Origin: UBA7330 sp043554545
GTDB lineage: Bacteria; Bacteroidota; Bacteroidia; Cytophagales; Cyclobacteriaceae
Length of the DNA: 64,000 nucleotides
Direction: 5' to 3'
Assembly: GCA_043554545.1 (NCBI GenBank)
Contig: CP121337.1
Coordinates: 806,001 to 870,000, forward strand
Of the stretch, positions 1 to 10,142 are shown piece by piece. The notes beneath the pieces are model-generated. The model made no database searches. It saw only the letters and a program-made list of their open reading frames with translations, and was not told where the DNA came from. Numbering within the stretch: position 1 is the first letter of the stretch; each line of letters opens with the position of its first letter. Position numbers and translations under genes: made by a program.

Positions 1-498
1 GATCCGATGGGAGAAAGCTGGGGCGGTAGTTTTGTGAGAATAGGGTACAGTACCAAGGATTTGTTTGAAAGAAATACAACCATTGAGGATACGGTTAGTG
101 TGTATTCTATAATCGAATGGTATTTTGATGGTCCCGAGATGGATATTCCCTTGGACTCAGCATGTTTCACAGCAAACATTTCGGGTCAGGAATGGCCGGG
201 TTACTATATGGGCGCAGGTAAGTATGGGATCAGGTATTCATCCAAAAAGCCGGAAACCGGAACGTATAAGTTCACCGGTGATATTCTCGGTTTCAAAGTA
301 CAGGAGGGGCAATATGTGAGCGTCAATCCCTGGCCGGGTAGAGTTGATGAAGATGATATCAGGTTAGGAAATCAATGGTATAGTGATGACCCTGCGGATG
401 ATCTTTTCATTGGTGAACAACAGGGTGCCAGGACCGTTTCAAAGTGGCGATCTGAATTCCTTATGGATTGGGCATCCAGATGGGAATGGCTTGAGTGA
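1..498 (+). CDS. C-terminal part of a secreted protein, possibly nucleoside-hydrolase-like (DUF1593/Sde182-like)
   Basis: The reading frame is open to the left edge (codons before the ATG at 7 are sense), so the gene is probably cut by the window and its true start is not visible. About 165 residues remain, ending in TGA at 496-498. They are rich in Gly, Trp and Asp, and the end has a W-R-x-E-F-L-x-D-W-x-x-R pattern. A Trp-Arg...Asp...Arg-Trp tail together with the Gly-Glu-x-Trp-Gly-Gly-x-Phe motif near the left edge reminds me of the end of the nucleoside-hydrolase-like domain in DUF1593 (Sde182-type) secreted proteins. I recognise this only weakly. The next gene is on the opposite strand and convergent, so it gives no functional context. 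Confidence 0.4.
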   Translation, partial: DPMGESWGGSFVRIGYSTKDLFERNTTIEDTVSVYSIIEWYFDGPEMDIPLDSACFTANISGQEWPGYYMGAGKYGIRYSSKKPETGTYKFTGDILGFKVQEGQYVSVNPWPGRVDEDDIRLGNQWYSDDPADDLFIGEQQGARTVSKWRSEFLMDWASRWEWLE

Positions 499-592
499 TT
501 TATTTTCCTAGAGAAAATAAGCAATTGATGTAGCCTAATTAGACCTTATTCCTCGTGGATCATAGCCAGGTAATGTAAAGGATCTTCAGATA

Positions 593-2977
593 CTATCTGT
601 ATCCTTTACCTCCATAGGTCATGGCCTCACCTTTACCAAATCCATAGCTAAAACCTAGTGCTACAAAACGTCCCCTTAGACCGCGGTTATATAAAGCGAA
701 GTCCTGTTGTAAAATGGTATTCTGTTCTATACGGGAGACAAACAGGTCTCGAACACTCATATTAACGACTGCTTTTCCTTTGAGTATCTTTTTCCTTACT
801 CCAATATCAGCGAACAGCATATCTGAAATTTGGCCTTGTACCGTTTGAAATCCCGACTGGTAGTAGCCTATTAATTCCAGGGTAATATCAGCGGGTAGAT
901 TAAATTTGGAATTGAGTTTTGATGACCACTGGTTGGTAGAGAAGTCAAATGTAGACCCCTCCAATGATCCAAACCTGCTAAAATAATTGTAGTTGAAATC
1001 TGCACTCAATGACATCCAGCTTACTGGATCATATTTACCATTCAACTCTAGACCAGTAGCATTGCTAGTCCCGATGTTTTGAGGTGTGGTCGTCCTTACA
1101 TTGTTCTCAAAAAAGGAAATTCGTTCGATTACTGCCGTAGTATAGCGATGATACAATGAAGCATTCATAGAAAAGTTGTTGCCATTGTAGATCGAGTTTA
1201 CTTCGTATGAATCAGTGAATTCAGGTTGGAGGTCTGGATTACCTGTACGAATGCTAAAGTTGTTCCTGATGTTAAAAAATGGGTTTAGATCCCACAACCT
1301 TGGTCGGTAGATCCTTCTGGAATAACCGGCTTGCAGCGAAACATTATTCGTAAGTTTATAGGACGTATGTGCAGAAGGAAACAGGTTGGTGAAATTTTGA
1401 TTATTGGCCTCGTTGGTGTTTACAAGTAGCGTATTCAGGTTTGTATTCTCCATGCGCAGGCCTACCTTGAGTCCCCATTTATTTATTTCATATCCCCCGG
1501 AACCATAAAAAGCCAGAACATCCTGATGATACTCAAATAAGTTCGTCTGTGATAAATCAAGGACATATTCGCCGTTAATAAAATTTTGTACCGCAAAATC
1601 ATTTCCTACATCATTGATCAGGTATTGGCCTCCGGTTTCAATGGAAAAGATATCGTTAAATGGACGAGCGTAATCAAGTTTAATGGTGTAATTCCCTTCA
1701 TCAAAGTTAGTCTCAGTCTTTTGCTGATTGTCAAAATTTTGTGATCCAAGTATGGTTATGTCTTCAAAATCTGAGGATTGTTCTTTCCCAAAAAATCTCC
1801 CAATAGCGGAGAAAATCAAGTCGTGATCTTCATGATCCTCAAAGTCACGCTTGAAGTTAGCTTCAAACTGATATTTAGGATTTACTGCTTCAGTGATTTC
1901 ATCTCTTCTCCATTGATATTCGACACCTTCCGGCTCATCGACTAGCCTAAAATAAGTTGTTGATGGCTGATCCTCAATCTCTAGCGTATAGGTACCTGAA
2001 ATAGTGATCACATTGTTTTCATTGATAAAATAGTCCGTACCCAATACTACGTTATAGTATAGTTCATTCCGAAACTCAGTACCGCCAGAAAAGATTGTTG
2101 TATCGGTCACAAAATTTTGATTCACATTCTGGACTTTAGAAGGTCGCTTGCTATAACCAACACCAAATTGAGTGAACAGATTAAAGTTTTCTGTTCGGTG
2201 ATTAATGCTAACCCCAGTGCTGTAGTTGGTTGGATTTCCACCATTCATAGAAATAGAACCGTTAGTTCCGCGTCGTTCTTCCTTCTTAAGAACAATATTG
2301 ATGATGCCTGATGTACCTTCCGCATCGTATTTAGCAGAAGGATTGGTAATTACTTCAATGCGATCGATCATATCTGCAGTTATCGTACCAAGAGCCTTTC
2401 CCTCATCACTGGCCATTACTGATGGTTTTCCATTGATCAGCATCTGAACACCTGAACTACCACGAAGTTGTATCTGACCCTGTATCGTCACATTAACCGA
2501 AGGCACATTATTTAGGACCTCAAGGGCGCTGGCTCCGGTACTTCTTAAATCCGAACCCAGGTTAAATACCCGCTTATCTAATTTAAATTCCGTGCTGGAT
2601 TTTTCCCCTTCAATAATTATTTCTTCCAGTTGTTGACTATCTGTTGTGAGTTCAATTGTGCCCAAGTCTATTTGACCATTTGAGATCTCAAAATCTCTAA
2701 TCGTATTTTTGGTATATCCAATGAAGCTTACCTCGAGGTAAAAATCAGCAGCATTAGTACTTAAAGTAAATGATCCATCCATTGTTGTGGTGGCACCAGC
2801 TACGGGCTTATCATCTTCGGTATTGATGACCGCGACGGTTGCAAAATCAACGGGTGAGCCACTTTTGTTTTCAACAACCTTACCGGTTATGTTCACAGTA
2901 TTTGATTGAGCGATTAATTGTGTGGATAATACCAAGAAGAAGAGAATTCTTAAAATTCCAAGTAATTGTTTAAACAT
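593..2977 (-). CDS. TonB-dependent-receptor-like outer membrane beta-barrel protein
   Basis: Predicted outer-membrane protein of about 794 residues. It has a signal peptide (hydrophobic stretch, residues about 8-24, ending Ile-Ala-Gln), then a carboxypeptidase-D regulatory-like beta-sandwich (about 27-115, including the G-K-V-V-E start and a G-x-F-x-L strand). A plug domain follows (about 145-220, with L-R-G-S-S-G-V-Q-M-L-I-N-G-K and I-E-V-I-T-N-P-S-A-K-Y). The rest is an OMP_b-brl_3-type barrel with alternating aromatic strands, ending after G-F-S-Y-G-F-G. An in-frame TTG lies 9 bases upstream of the ATG at 2977; I prefer the ATG because the signal peptide then starts with Met-Phe-Lys. This family is usually annotated as TonB-dependent receptor without a known substrate. 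No SusD partner lies beside it, so a carbohydrate-uptake role is not supported. Confidence 0.9.
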   Translation of the reverse strand: MFKQLLGILRILFFLVLSTQLIAQSNTVNITGKVVENKSGSPVDFATVAVINTEDDKPVAGATTTMDGSFTLSTNAADFYLEVSFIGYTKNTIRDFEISNGQIDLGTIELTTDSQQLEEIIIEGEKSSTEFKLDKRVFNLGSDLRSTGASALEVLNNVPSVNVTIQGQIQLRGSSGVQMLINGKPSVMASDEGKALGTITADMIDRIEVITNPSAKYDAEGTSGIINIVLKKEERRGTNGSISMNGGNPTNYSTGVSINHRTENFNLFTQFGVGYSKRPSKVQNVNQNFVTDTTIFSGGTEFRNELYYNVVLGTDYFINENNVITISGTYTLEIEDQPSTTYFRLVDEPEGVEYQWRRDEITEAVNPKYQFEANFKRDFEDHEDHDLIFSAIGRFFGKEQSSDFEDITILGSQNFDNQQKTETNFDEGNYTIKLDYARPFNDIFSIETGGQYLINDVGNDFAVQNFINGEYVLDLSQTNLFEYHQDVLAFYGSGGYEINKWGLKVGLRMENTNLNTLLVNTNEANNQNFTNLFPSAHTSYKLTNNVSLQAGYSRRIYRPRLWDLNPFFNIRNNFSIRTGNPDLQPEFTDSYEVNSIYNGNNFSMNASLYHRYTTAVIERISFFENNVRTTTPQNIGTSNATGLELNGKYDPVSWMSLSADFNYNYFSRFGSLEGSTFDFSTNQWSSKLNSKFNLPADITLELIGYYQSGFQTVQGQISDMLFADIGVRKKILKGKAVVNMSVRDLFVSRIEQNTILQQDFALYNRGLRGRFVALGFSYGFGKGEAMTYGGKGYR

Positions 2978-3156
2978 AATGAGCAATTTTCTTAATGTCA
3001 GGATATAATGAGGTTTTCATTCAAGTCTAAAAAACATCTGTGTGAGGGCTTTTGTTTGAAAAGGTTTTCTTAGATTGAAATTTTGGACTTGAAAAAATAG
3101 AATTTCTTCAGAATTATACATTAATATGCAAATTCGTTAGCGTCATCTGATTTATC

Positions 3157-5412
3157 ATGTATAAGCACCTCTCGCACTCGGGAATTTTCAATGATACTGG
3201 TCGGTTGATAGTTCTCTTCATTCTCTTTTGGCCTTTTACCGGACATTCACAGGTGAATAGTATCAGGGAAACCTATCAGATCAATCCAAATCCTACTGAA
3301 GAAAAGATGGTGATTGATGGGGAGCTTTCAGAGGATATCTGGAAAGTAGCTGCTGTAGCCGGAGATTTCGTGTTCTGTTATCCGGTCGACGATCAAAGGG
3401 TCCCTCAGCAACTGCAGACTGAGGTTCGGGTCACCTATAATTCAGAGTATATCTTTTTTGGTATAACCTGTTATGGAGATGATGATTATGTAATTCAAAC
3501 TTTGAAGAGAGATAAAGAGCTCAATGGAAGCGATGGGTTTGGGTTGGTCATCGACCCGGTGAATGAGAAAACAAATGGTTTTGTTTTTGGTGTAAATGCT
3601 GCAGGGGCCCAGACAGAAGCCTTGATTCCTACCAGAATTGGCAGGAGAGATGACGATGGACCACGTGGGCTAAACGAAGCGTGGGACAATAAGTGGTTTT
3701 CTGAGGTTCAAAGTTATCCGGACCGCTGGACAATTGAATTTGCCATTCCTTACAAGTCTCTTCGGTTTAAAGAAGGTATTCAAAACTGGGGTATCAACTT
3801 CTTTCGCTTCGAGGCAAAAACAAACAGCGTGCATGTGTGGTCCCCGGTACCGATTGAATTTTGGGAATTAGACTTGGGGTATACGGGCACAATACACTGG
3901 GATAAACCTCCCGATAAGGTAAAAAGTAATATCACGGTAATCCCTTATGCTTTAGGCGGAGCAGGCACAGATTTTGAAACAGATCCGAATAGCCCTTTAA
4001 ATGATTTTCAAGGTGGAATGGATGCTAAAGTTGCCCTGACCTCTAGTTTGAATTTTGACCTTACCGTAAATCCCAATTTTTCGCAGGTTGATGTCGACGA
4101 ACAGGTAACAAATCTCTCATTGTTTAATATTCGCTTTCCGGAGAGAAGGTTGTTTTTCCTTGAAAACAGCGATGTATTTGAAGACTTTGGGATAGGTCCC
4201 ATGCGTCCTTTCTTTTCCAGGCGAATTGGCCTCGATGATGATAGGCAACCTATTCCAATTGCATATGGGGCCCGGTTGAGTGGTAATGTTAACAATGACC
4301 TGAGGGTAGGTCTCATGAATCTACAAACAAATAAAACATCGGAATACCTGGGGCAGAATTATACATCTTTTGCCTTTCATCAACAAGTACTATCCAGATC
4401 CATTGTCCGGGGATATTTTCACAATAGAAGTGCTATGGCAAGTGAAACTGAGGATTATAATAGGAATGCAGGGTTAGAATTTTCGTACAGATCTACCGAT
4501 GGTAGAACAGAATTTTTTGGTGGAGGAGGGAAGTCCTTTTCACCTGGACTTAACACCGAAGACTATTTTTATACCATTGCCGGAGGCTATTACAACCGCA
4601 ATTTCAGTTTCTATGCCAACCAGGCGGGTGTTGGTAATAATTATGTAGCAGATATGGGGTTTGTTCAGGGTAATATGTATCATGATGATGAAAGAGATAC
4701 CACCATCAGAGTCGGGTATCATCATTGGTTTAACCGAGCCTCTTATTCGATATTTCCAGCCAACGAACAGATTATCTCACATATTATTGGTATGCGATTT
4801 ATCATGGATGTAGATTCGGCTTTGTCGTTCCTAAACAGTGAACTCACTCTGGCGTATACCATGAACCGTTCCAATACGGCTCTTATAAATACCAGCTATA
4901 AGTATAAAAGGGTGGCTCTGTTATTCCCTTTCAGTTTTGTTGATGGAGAGCTATTATCTACGGGTTTATATACAAATAATTCTGGAGAAATTTCCTATAG
5001 CAGTGACCAGAGAAGAACATTTATCCTGACAGCAAGTGCTTTGGCAGGTACATTTTATGGGGGAAATATCTCAACTTATAAGGTGGGGCTGAAATACCGG
5101 GTGCAACCATGGGGTAATTTTTCTGTTGCGTTTGAAAAAAACGACCTCAATTTCCCATCTCAACAGAGTAGGCAGAGTTTCTTATTAATTAGTCCCAGGG
5201 CTGAGATTAATTTCTCCAAATCCCTCTTCTGGACTACATTCCTTCAGTACAATACACAGGCAGATAACTTCAATATCAATAGCCGCTTGCAATGGCGGTT
5301 TCTACCTATGTCTGATGTCTTTCTGGTATACTCAGATAATTATGCGGTGGAGTTCTGGGGTCCCAAGAACAGAACGATTGTATTGAAAGTGAATTATTGG
5401 TTGAATTTGTAA
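3157..5412 (+). CDS. DUF5916 protein with N-terminal CBM9-like domain
   Basis: Secreted or outer-membrane protein of 751 residues. A signal peptide covers about residues 14-31. A family-9 carbohydrate-binding-like domain follows (about 48-235, with the typical V-I-D-G-E-L-S-E-D-I-W opening and an I-P-Y-K-S-L-R-F strand). The remainder is the DUF5916 region, recognised by the conserved stretch around N-P-N-F-S-Q-V-D-V-D and the following P-E-R-R-L-F-F-L-E, and by repeated amphipathic beta strands that suggest a membrane barrel. Proteins of this kind are common in Bacteroidota and their function is not established. It is divergent from the receptor gene at 593-2977, with about 180 bases between the two starts, so the pair may share a control region. 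Confident in family, not in role. Confidence 0.85.
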   Translation: MYKHLSHSGIFNDTGRLIVLFILFWPFTGHSQVNSIRETYQINPNPTEEKMVIDGELSEDIWKVAAVAGDFVFCYPVDDQRVPQQLQTEVRVTYNSEYIFFGITCYGDDDYVIQTLKRDKELNGSDGFGLVIDPVNEKTNGFVFGVNAAGAQTEALIPTRIGRRDDDGPRGLNEAWDNKWFSEVQSYPDRWTIEFAIPYKSLRFKEGIQNWGINFFRFEAKTNSVHVWSPVPIEFWELDLGYTGTIHWDKPPDKVKSNITVIPYALGGAGTDFETDPNSPLNDFQGGMDAKVALTSSLNFDLTVNPNFSQVDVDEQVTNLSLFNIRFPERRLFFLENSDVFEDFGIGPMRPFFSRRIGLDDDRQPIPIAYGARLSGNVNNDLRVGLMNLQTNKTSEYLGQNYTSFAFHQQVLSRSIVRGYFHNRSAMASETEDYNRNAGLEFSYRSTDGRTEFFGGGGKSFSPGLNTEDYFYTIAGGYYNRNFSFYANQAGVGNNYVADMGFVQGNMYHDDERDTTIRVGYHHWFNRASYSIFPANEQIISHIIGMRFIMDVDSALSFLNSELTLAYTMNRSNTALINTSYKYKRVALLFPFSFVDGELLSTGLYTNNSGEISYSSDQRRTFILTASALAGTFYGGNISTYKVGLKYRVQPWGNFSVAFEKNDLNFPSQQSRQSFLLISPRAEINFSKSLFWTTFLQYNTQADNFNINSRLQWRFLPMSDVFLVYSDNYAVEFWGPKNRTIVLKVNYWLNL

Positions 5413-5512
5413 AGTATACTAGGACAAGATAATAATCATATCGGGTTCATTGCAATAGGATAAAATTCAAGCTTGCCAGCCACTGGGGGTCTCTAAGAAG
5501 GCTAAATATTTT

Positions 5513-6436
5513 TTAGACCTGCATAAGAGATTCCAAAAAACTCATGTTCTCACCCTTAACTTTGATTATTAAGATCGGTATATCACTATTCTGTAGTGCT
5601 AAATTTTCTGCTACTGATCCTATAAGAAAAGCTGAGCCTGCAGTACGTCCTTTGGACCCCATTACGATTAAGTCTGTATGTATCCTCTTACCCAGGTCAT
5701 AAATTAAGTCTGAAGGTTTTTCTGAATCATTCAGTAGGAATTCGCATTTTGGGTCAATTGCCAACTTGTTTTCATGAAGAAACAACTTAAAATCATTTTC
5801 TGCGTGCGTTTTCATGAGCTCTGCAAATTCCTCAAATGTCTTTCCGGTTTTAGAATAACCCATGGGCACGTTGTAAACATGAGAAATAGACAGGTCTGCT
5901 CCTGCGTTTTCCGAAAGGTGCTTGGCCTGACTTACTGCGAGCAATGAGTGTTTCGAAAAGTCAATTGGAACCATCACCTTTTTAATGGTGGGTTTGAAAT
6001 TTTCTGTTACAAAAAGAAGTGAACAAGGGCTTATTCTAGCTATGTGGCTGGATACAATTCCGGATCCCTTCATGATTGGCTTTCTACCCATCAATATGAG
6101 GTCAATTTGCTTAACCCTGGCCAGTTTGAGGATCTTGTCGATGGCATTTCCCTCTTTGATTACATAATCAATCTCTAAGGTTGTATTTTTGAAGTGTTTT
6201 CCAACCTTGTTACTAATATCCTTTTTCAGGCTTTCATCAAGCGGGGCCATCAAATCAGGGAATTTTTCCAGTAAATCAGCCGGTAGTTCAAGGTCTTTAG
6301 CCACATGCACAAAGAATATACGCTCCAATGGCATTAGTTTAGCAATCATTGCGGTATACCGGATGAGATGGTCATCCATTTCTGTGAGGTCCAGTGCCAC
6401 AAGGGCAGTTTTAAATGGTTTATATATTTGATCCAT
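5513..6436 (-). CDS. Universal stress protein, tandem UspA domains
   Basis: Cytoplasmic protein of 307 residues made of two UspA domains in tandem (about 8-148 and 150-295). The C-terminal domain carries an intact ATP-binding motif G-S-K-G, nine residues, then G-S (consensus G-2x-G-9x-G[S/T]). The matching position of the first domain (G-R-K-P-I-M-K-G) is degenerate, so only one site is expected to bind nucleotide. Tandem UspA proteins are typically induced by starvation, oxygen or redox stress; the exact trigger here is unknown. A second Usp gene lies about 100 bases upstream on the same strand, so the two are probably co-regulated. Confidence 0.9.
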   Translation of the reverse strand: MDQIYKPFKTALVALDLTEMDDHLIRYTAMIAKLMPLERIFFVHVAKDLELPADLLEKFPDLMAPLDESLKKDISNKVGKHFKNTTLEIDYVIKEGNAIDKILKLARVKQIDLILMGRKPIMKGSGIVSSHIARISPCSLLFVTENFKPTIKKVMVPIDFSKHSLLAVSQAKHLSENAGADLSISHVYNVPMGYSKTGKTFEEFAELMKTHAENDFKLFLHENKLAIDPKCEFLLNDSEKPSDLIYDLGKRIHTDLIVMGSKGRTAGSAFLIGSVAENLALQNSDIPILIIKVKGENMSFLESLMQV

Positions 6437-6542
6437 TTTGTGCTTCTTTTATTTGATGGTAACTGACTCTATAAAGTTGAAACAACCCAAACTCCAAGTA
6501 ATGTTTTATTTTTAATATAATATCAGGTTTCATTGTTTAAGC

Positions 6543-7358
6543 TTATTTTAGGACCAAAAGTGGCAATGGGCTGTGAAAGACCATCTTTTCGGTTAGACTG
6601 TCATGAAAAAGTGAACTGATATAGTTGTAACTTTTAGGAAGTATGGTAATTAGTCCAATATCATTTTTGGTACTATAATCAATAATCCCATCTTCAACAT
6701 TGTCGCTGAAAGTGAAGTTGAAGGAGGTTTCAACTTTTTCGAAATGATTCTTAATCAATTCACGATGACTGATTTCCTCCCTGGTCATGGTCTTTTCATC
6801 ACGATTCAGGGTAATCACATCAATATCCAGCTTGAGTTTTTCAGCCAATTCAATGAGTAATTTGAGTTGCTTGTAATCTGTTTTCTCACTATAATCACAA
6901 GCGAGACCTGCCTTTTTGATATGCTGGATACTGGCATTGTCTGGGATTACCAAAACAGGAACAGAAACGCTTTTAATGATTTTTGCAGTTTTTGTTCCCC
7001 ATAGCTCCCCAAATCCTTTGGCACCTTTTGTTGCCATAATGATTAAATCTACCTCTTCCTTCTTAGCCGTATCTACAATATTTCCTATTGAAATGCCTAA
7101 TTCTTTTCTGAATGAATACGCTATGTTCTTGAGCTTTGTCTTTGTTTTCTCCAACTCCTTAAAGTTCATTTCAGCCGCTCTTTCTATTTGTCTGAGTAGA
7201 TCAGTGCTCGTACCCCCTTCTGTTATGGGTCTATGATAAACATGAAATATCAGAAGCTTGTAATCAAACTCTTCCGCAAAATCAATTGCCTGATCTAGAA
7301 TGCTGTTTGCTCTTGGAGAGAAGTCAGTCGGGAATAGTATCGTCTTTTTATCATTCAT
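6543..7358 (-). CDS. Universal stress protein, tandem UspA domains
   Basis: A 271-residue protein with an N-terminal UspA domain (about 4-142: beginning K-K-T-I-L-F-P-T-D-F-S and ending V-P-V-L-V-I-P) and a more divergent second half (about 148-271). The nucleotide motif of the first domain reads A-T-K-G, eight residues, then G-T. It is therefore one residue short of, and lacks the first Gly of, the classic ATP-binding spacing; nucleotide binding is uncertain. It lies directly upstream of another two-domain Usp on the same strand, so the pair could heterodimerise. The upstream region contains an imperfect palindrome with arms TTATC and GATAA (7413-7430), a possible operator, but I cannot assign a regulator. 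Confidence 0.88.
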   Translation of the reverse strand: MNDKKTILFPTDFSPRANSILDQAIDFAEEFDYKLLIFHVYHRPITEGGTSTDLLRQIERAAEMNFKELEKTKTKLKNIAYSFRKELGISIGNIVDTAKKEEVDLIIMATKGAKGFGELWGTKTAKIIKSVSVPVLVIPDNASIQHIKKAGLACDYSEKTDYKQLKLLIELAEKLKLDIDVITLNRDEKTMTREEISHRELIKNHFEKVETSFNFTFSDNVEDGIIDYSTKNDIGLITILPKSYNYISSLFHDSLTEKMVFHSPLPLLVLK

Positions 7359-7653
7359 TGTTTAGCTATTTATAAGGTAACACCTTGGCGATGTTTTTTA
7401 GTCTTAATTATCATAACTGAGATAATGGATTTATCCACTATTATAGAAGCCTTTTATGTAAAAACAAACCATTATGCATATACATTGAAGCTGGATTTAG
7501 CATACTAGCTTAAGGACATGCTCAGCCTTAATATATTTAACGAATACGGGATTTAATAGTTAGTTCAGGATCGACATTATCCATTAAATTCTTCTGAAGC
7601 CTAAGGTCAGTTTAGATAATGATAAATGAGATATTGATGCCTTGATTTAACGA

Positions 7654-7902
7654 CTATTTTTCATCATATGGATCTCCACAATTCTGTAGTTCCCCTTTAG
7701 ATAAAGAATGCCATCTTAACCAACTGAAGAAAAAGCAGTGCATGGTAATGGCCGTGTAAAAGGGTATGAGCGCAAAGATGCCAATAGAAACACCCAGGTA
7801 ATCTCCATGTAACCCGTCAAGCATCCATAGACCTGTCAGAAGTAGGAAGTAACCAATTAAAAACCTGAAGGATCGATCAACTTTGCCAACATTTTTTACC
7901 AT
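7654..7902 (-). CDS. Small inner-membrane protein, DUF2892/YgaP-like transmembrane domain
   Basis: About 82 residues when started at the ATG at 7902 (Met-Val-Lys-Asn-Val-Gly). This start places the family's characteristic N-V-G-x-x-D-R-x-x-R opening at the N-terminus; the frame is open further upstream but the extra 16 residues look like leader sequence. Two hydrophobic segments (about 15-33 and 36-55) are followed by a short cytoplasmic tail with a single Cys near the C-terminus. DUF2892 domains occur alone or fused to rhodanese (YgaP) and are linked to sulfur handling in some proteins. No rhodanese is next to it here. It lies alone between the Usp genes and the secreted-protein group. Confidence 0.75.
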   Translation of the reverse strand: MVKNVGKVDRSFRFLIGYFLLLTGLWMLDGLHGDYLGVSIGIFALIPFYTAITMHCFFFSWLRWHSLSKGELQNCGDPYDEK

Positions 7903-8099
7903 GCCAGATATAATTGAAGTAAAACAATTTTCGCTGACTGAACTAGTCAATTCAAGGTAATTGATTTTTGGCTGATTATGAAATTTTTAGGAATGACTTT
8001 GAAACGTAAAAAGGGTGCGGAGTATCCTTCATCAAGCGATTTTTATTTTTAAAGGTAGAACGCCTAATATACACGCTAATTAAAGCTCAATCTATTCAA

Positions 8100-9509
8100 T
8101 CAATTTTTTAGGTCATCTATGATTTTAGTTGCATAGAATTCCTTCTTTGTGCCTTTGATCTCCTTATCACTCTCCAGGTAAAACAAAGCGATGGGGGCTG
8201 TCGTAATAGCGTCAATAGCATCTGTCCATTTAGGTAAACTCCCGAATCCTTTTACAGATAGTGCCATATAATTCACATCCACTTTTACCGGTGAAGGAAA
8301 GTTGCCGCTCCAGGATTCAGTCTGAACATTTTGCACTTTGTTACTCTGAGCGGGATTGGATTGAGAGGAAACATTAAGTTCTCCTCTGGCTCTTGCCAGG
8401 TTGATGAACATAACCTGTGTTCGTTCGCCTGCTTCAATCCTGACACGGTCTATTTTAAAGTTGGTGGTCATGTTTCGCTGACACATCAATAGTTCCAATT
8501 TATCACCCTCATACCTGATCCCGGCACCGAATCGCATGCCTGGTCTGTCGGCTAAGAGTTCGCCTGCCGATTTTAATAGCGGTGCACCTATTGACACTAT
8601 CTGTGAAATTACTTCACGCTTCTGTACAGGCTTTCCATCTGGCGTTATCAATCGGAACATTTTTACCTGATTAGCAACCACCATCCAATTTGAGCCAGCT
8701 GGTAAACCATCATCAGCTGTCTCAAAATAGAATCCCCAAATGGAATTATCAGATGCAGTTAATAAATTCAAGCCAGCTCCAGAACCATATCGGGGGTACT
8801 TAGCGATAGGTGTTTTTATCCAGGAGTCAATATTTTGGTTTTCTGTTTTGTAAATGGCCACTTTACCGTCTTTGGTATCCTGGTCCACCAGCATGTACCA
8901 GCATTTCATGCTAGGGCTGAATGCTAATCCGGCACCGCCACTATTCATACCATCCTGTATAATTTTGCCTGCCTCAACAGAGCAGTTAGGGTCTTGCTCC
9001 AAATCATAGATTTGAATGAGAGAGTTTTCATTCCGCTCGATACCAACCATTTGATTGGTTCCGTAAGCGGCTTCAAGGGCGATGGTTAAATATTTTCCAG
9101 TTACTTGAATAGAGCAAGGGTGGGAATATCCTTTGGCCAATTCTTTTAGCTGGCCCTGCTTGGTTTTAGTATTGTAAATCCAAAGTTTTGAAAAAGACTC
9201 AGCCTGGTCTTTTTTTGTTGTAATGGTTTTTACATCTAGTAGCTTACCATCACTGAAGGCTACATATACATAATCACCGTATTGCCCAATTGCCTGTGCA
9301 TGCCATCCACCCAATAAGGTGCCCAGACTAAGGCTGGCACCATTTAACTCTTCCCTTACCACAGGAGAATTTGCCATCATGCTCAATAATTTTGGCTGAT
9401 TACCACTTAACCAATCGATGTCAATTTTTTTGGTCTGTGGTACGTTTTGCGCAAAAGTTGCTAAATACATGAGCGTTAAAATTCCGAATAATGCATGTTT
9501 TATTTTCAT
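8100..9509 (-). CDS. Secreted protein of unknown function, propeller-like
   Basis: A 469-residue protein with a clear signal peptide (about 1-20, ending F-A-Q). I do not recognise a named family. The mature part has repeated blocks where a short loop leads into beta strands with W or Y at the end (for example Y-G-D-Y-V-Y-V-A-F-S-D-G, C-W-Y-M-L-V-D, W-G-F-Y-F-E, K-L-E-L-L-M-C), as expected for a beta-propeller. A Ser/Gln/Asn-rich linker at about 383-400 separates a small C-terminal part. The gene heads a minus-strand series with a cupin and a nucleoside hydrolase upstream. A decayed fragment of a second copy lies at 10143-10267, so this gene was once duplicated or the locus was rearranged. Confidence 0.7.
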   Translation of the reverse strand: MKIKHALFGILTLMYLATFAQNVPQTKKIDIDWLSGNQPKLLSMMANSPVVREELNGASLSLGTLLGGWHAQAIGQYGDYVYVAFSDGKLLDVKTITTKKDQAESFSKLWIYNTKTKQGQLKELAKGYSHPCSIQVTGKYLTIALEAAYGTNQMVGIERNENSLIQIYDLEQDPNCSVEAGKIIQDGMNSGGAGLAFSPSMKCWYMLVDQDTKDGKVAIYKTENQNIDSWIKTPIAKYPRYGSGAGLNLLTASDNSIWGFYFETADDGLPAGSNWMVVANQVKMFRLITPDGKPVQKREVISQIVSIGAPLLKSAGELLADRPGMRFGAGIRYEGDKLELLMCQRNMTTNFKIDRVRIEAGERTQVMFINLARARGELNVSSQSNPAQSNKVQNVQTESWSGNFPSPVKVDVNYMALSVKGFGSLPKWTDAIDAITTAPIALFYLESDKEIKGTKKEFYATKIIDDLKN

Positions 9510-9588
9510 AGGTTCTTAATTTTGACGCAAGTTCTGTATTAGACTAATAGATAGGGTAATTTAGGAAAGCAATTTCATGTTGATTCAT

Positions 9589-10023
9589 TTATTCTTCATA
9601 TATATCAAATTGCTCAGCTATAGACTTCATTAGTTCCTTGTTGGAAAACTCATCTTCACCCATCGTAGAGAGTTGTTCCAGAAAAATATCAAATTCACCA
9701 TTTTTAAATATGGTAAGCATTTTCCCTCCACTTACACATTTGGCTTCGTGCCAAACATTTGGAGGAACAGTGATGGTGTCACCCTCTCTGAGCATGATTG
9801 TTTCGTCGTCAAAAACAAGTTCAAGTTCACCAATCAGCATGTAGAAAATCTCTGTCATTAATTTATGATGATGCCGTTTTAAATGAAAACCAGGTTTTAA
9901 GGTGTCTTCAACCATACATAATTCCCCATTGGTATGTCTTGATGAAAGTTTTACAAAGCAATGGTCCTGCGAGTAATCGTAGTTTTCGCCTTCTCCCTTT
10001 CTGATGATTTCATGTGTTTTCAT
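9589..10023 (-). CDS. Cupin-domain protein
   Basis: A 144-residue single-domain cupin without a signal peptide. Motif 1 is visible as G-F-H-L-K-R-H-H-H-K-x-x-T-E with a later G-E-L, giving the His-x-His and Glu metal ligands (about residues 46-70). Motif 2 is G-D-T-I-T-V-P-P-N-V-W-H-E, which supplies the last His. Metal binding is therefore expected. Small cupins of this type may be sugar isomerases, oxygenases or simple binding proteins, and the sequence does not decide among them. It lies 79 bases upstream of the secreted propeller-like gene on the same strand and may be co-transcribed with it. Confidence 0.85.
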   Translation of the reverse strand: MKTHEIIRKGEGENYDYSQDHCFVKLSSRHTNGELCMVEDTLKPGFHLKRHHHKLMTEIFYMLIGELELVFDDETIMLREGDTITVPPNVWHEAKCVSGGKMLTIFKNGEFDIFLEQLSTMGEDEFSNKELMKSIAEQFDIYEE

Positions 10024-10142
10024 TATTTATTATAGTTTATTAAAAACATTGTATCAGCCATGCCAGCTAGCTGCCTCATATCTCTTCATTTGTCAATTTA
10101 TTGAAAAACGGGCTTATGGAGTTTAGTATGAGTGCTTTATTT

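Noticed and set aside
7403..7440. FNR/CRP-type operator upstream of the Usp pair
   Set aside because: The TTATC/GATAA palindrome does not match the TTGAT-N4-ATCAA consensus; kept only as a remark.
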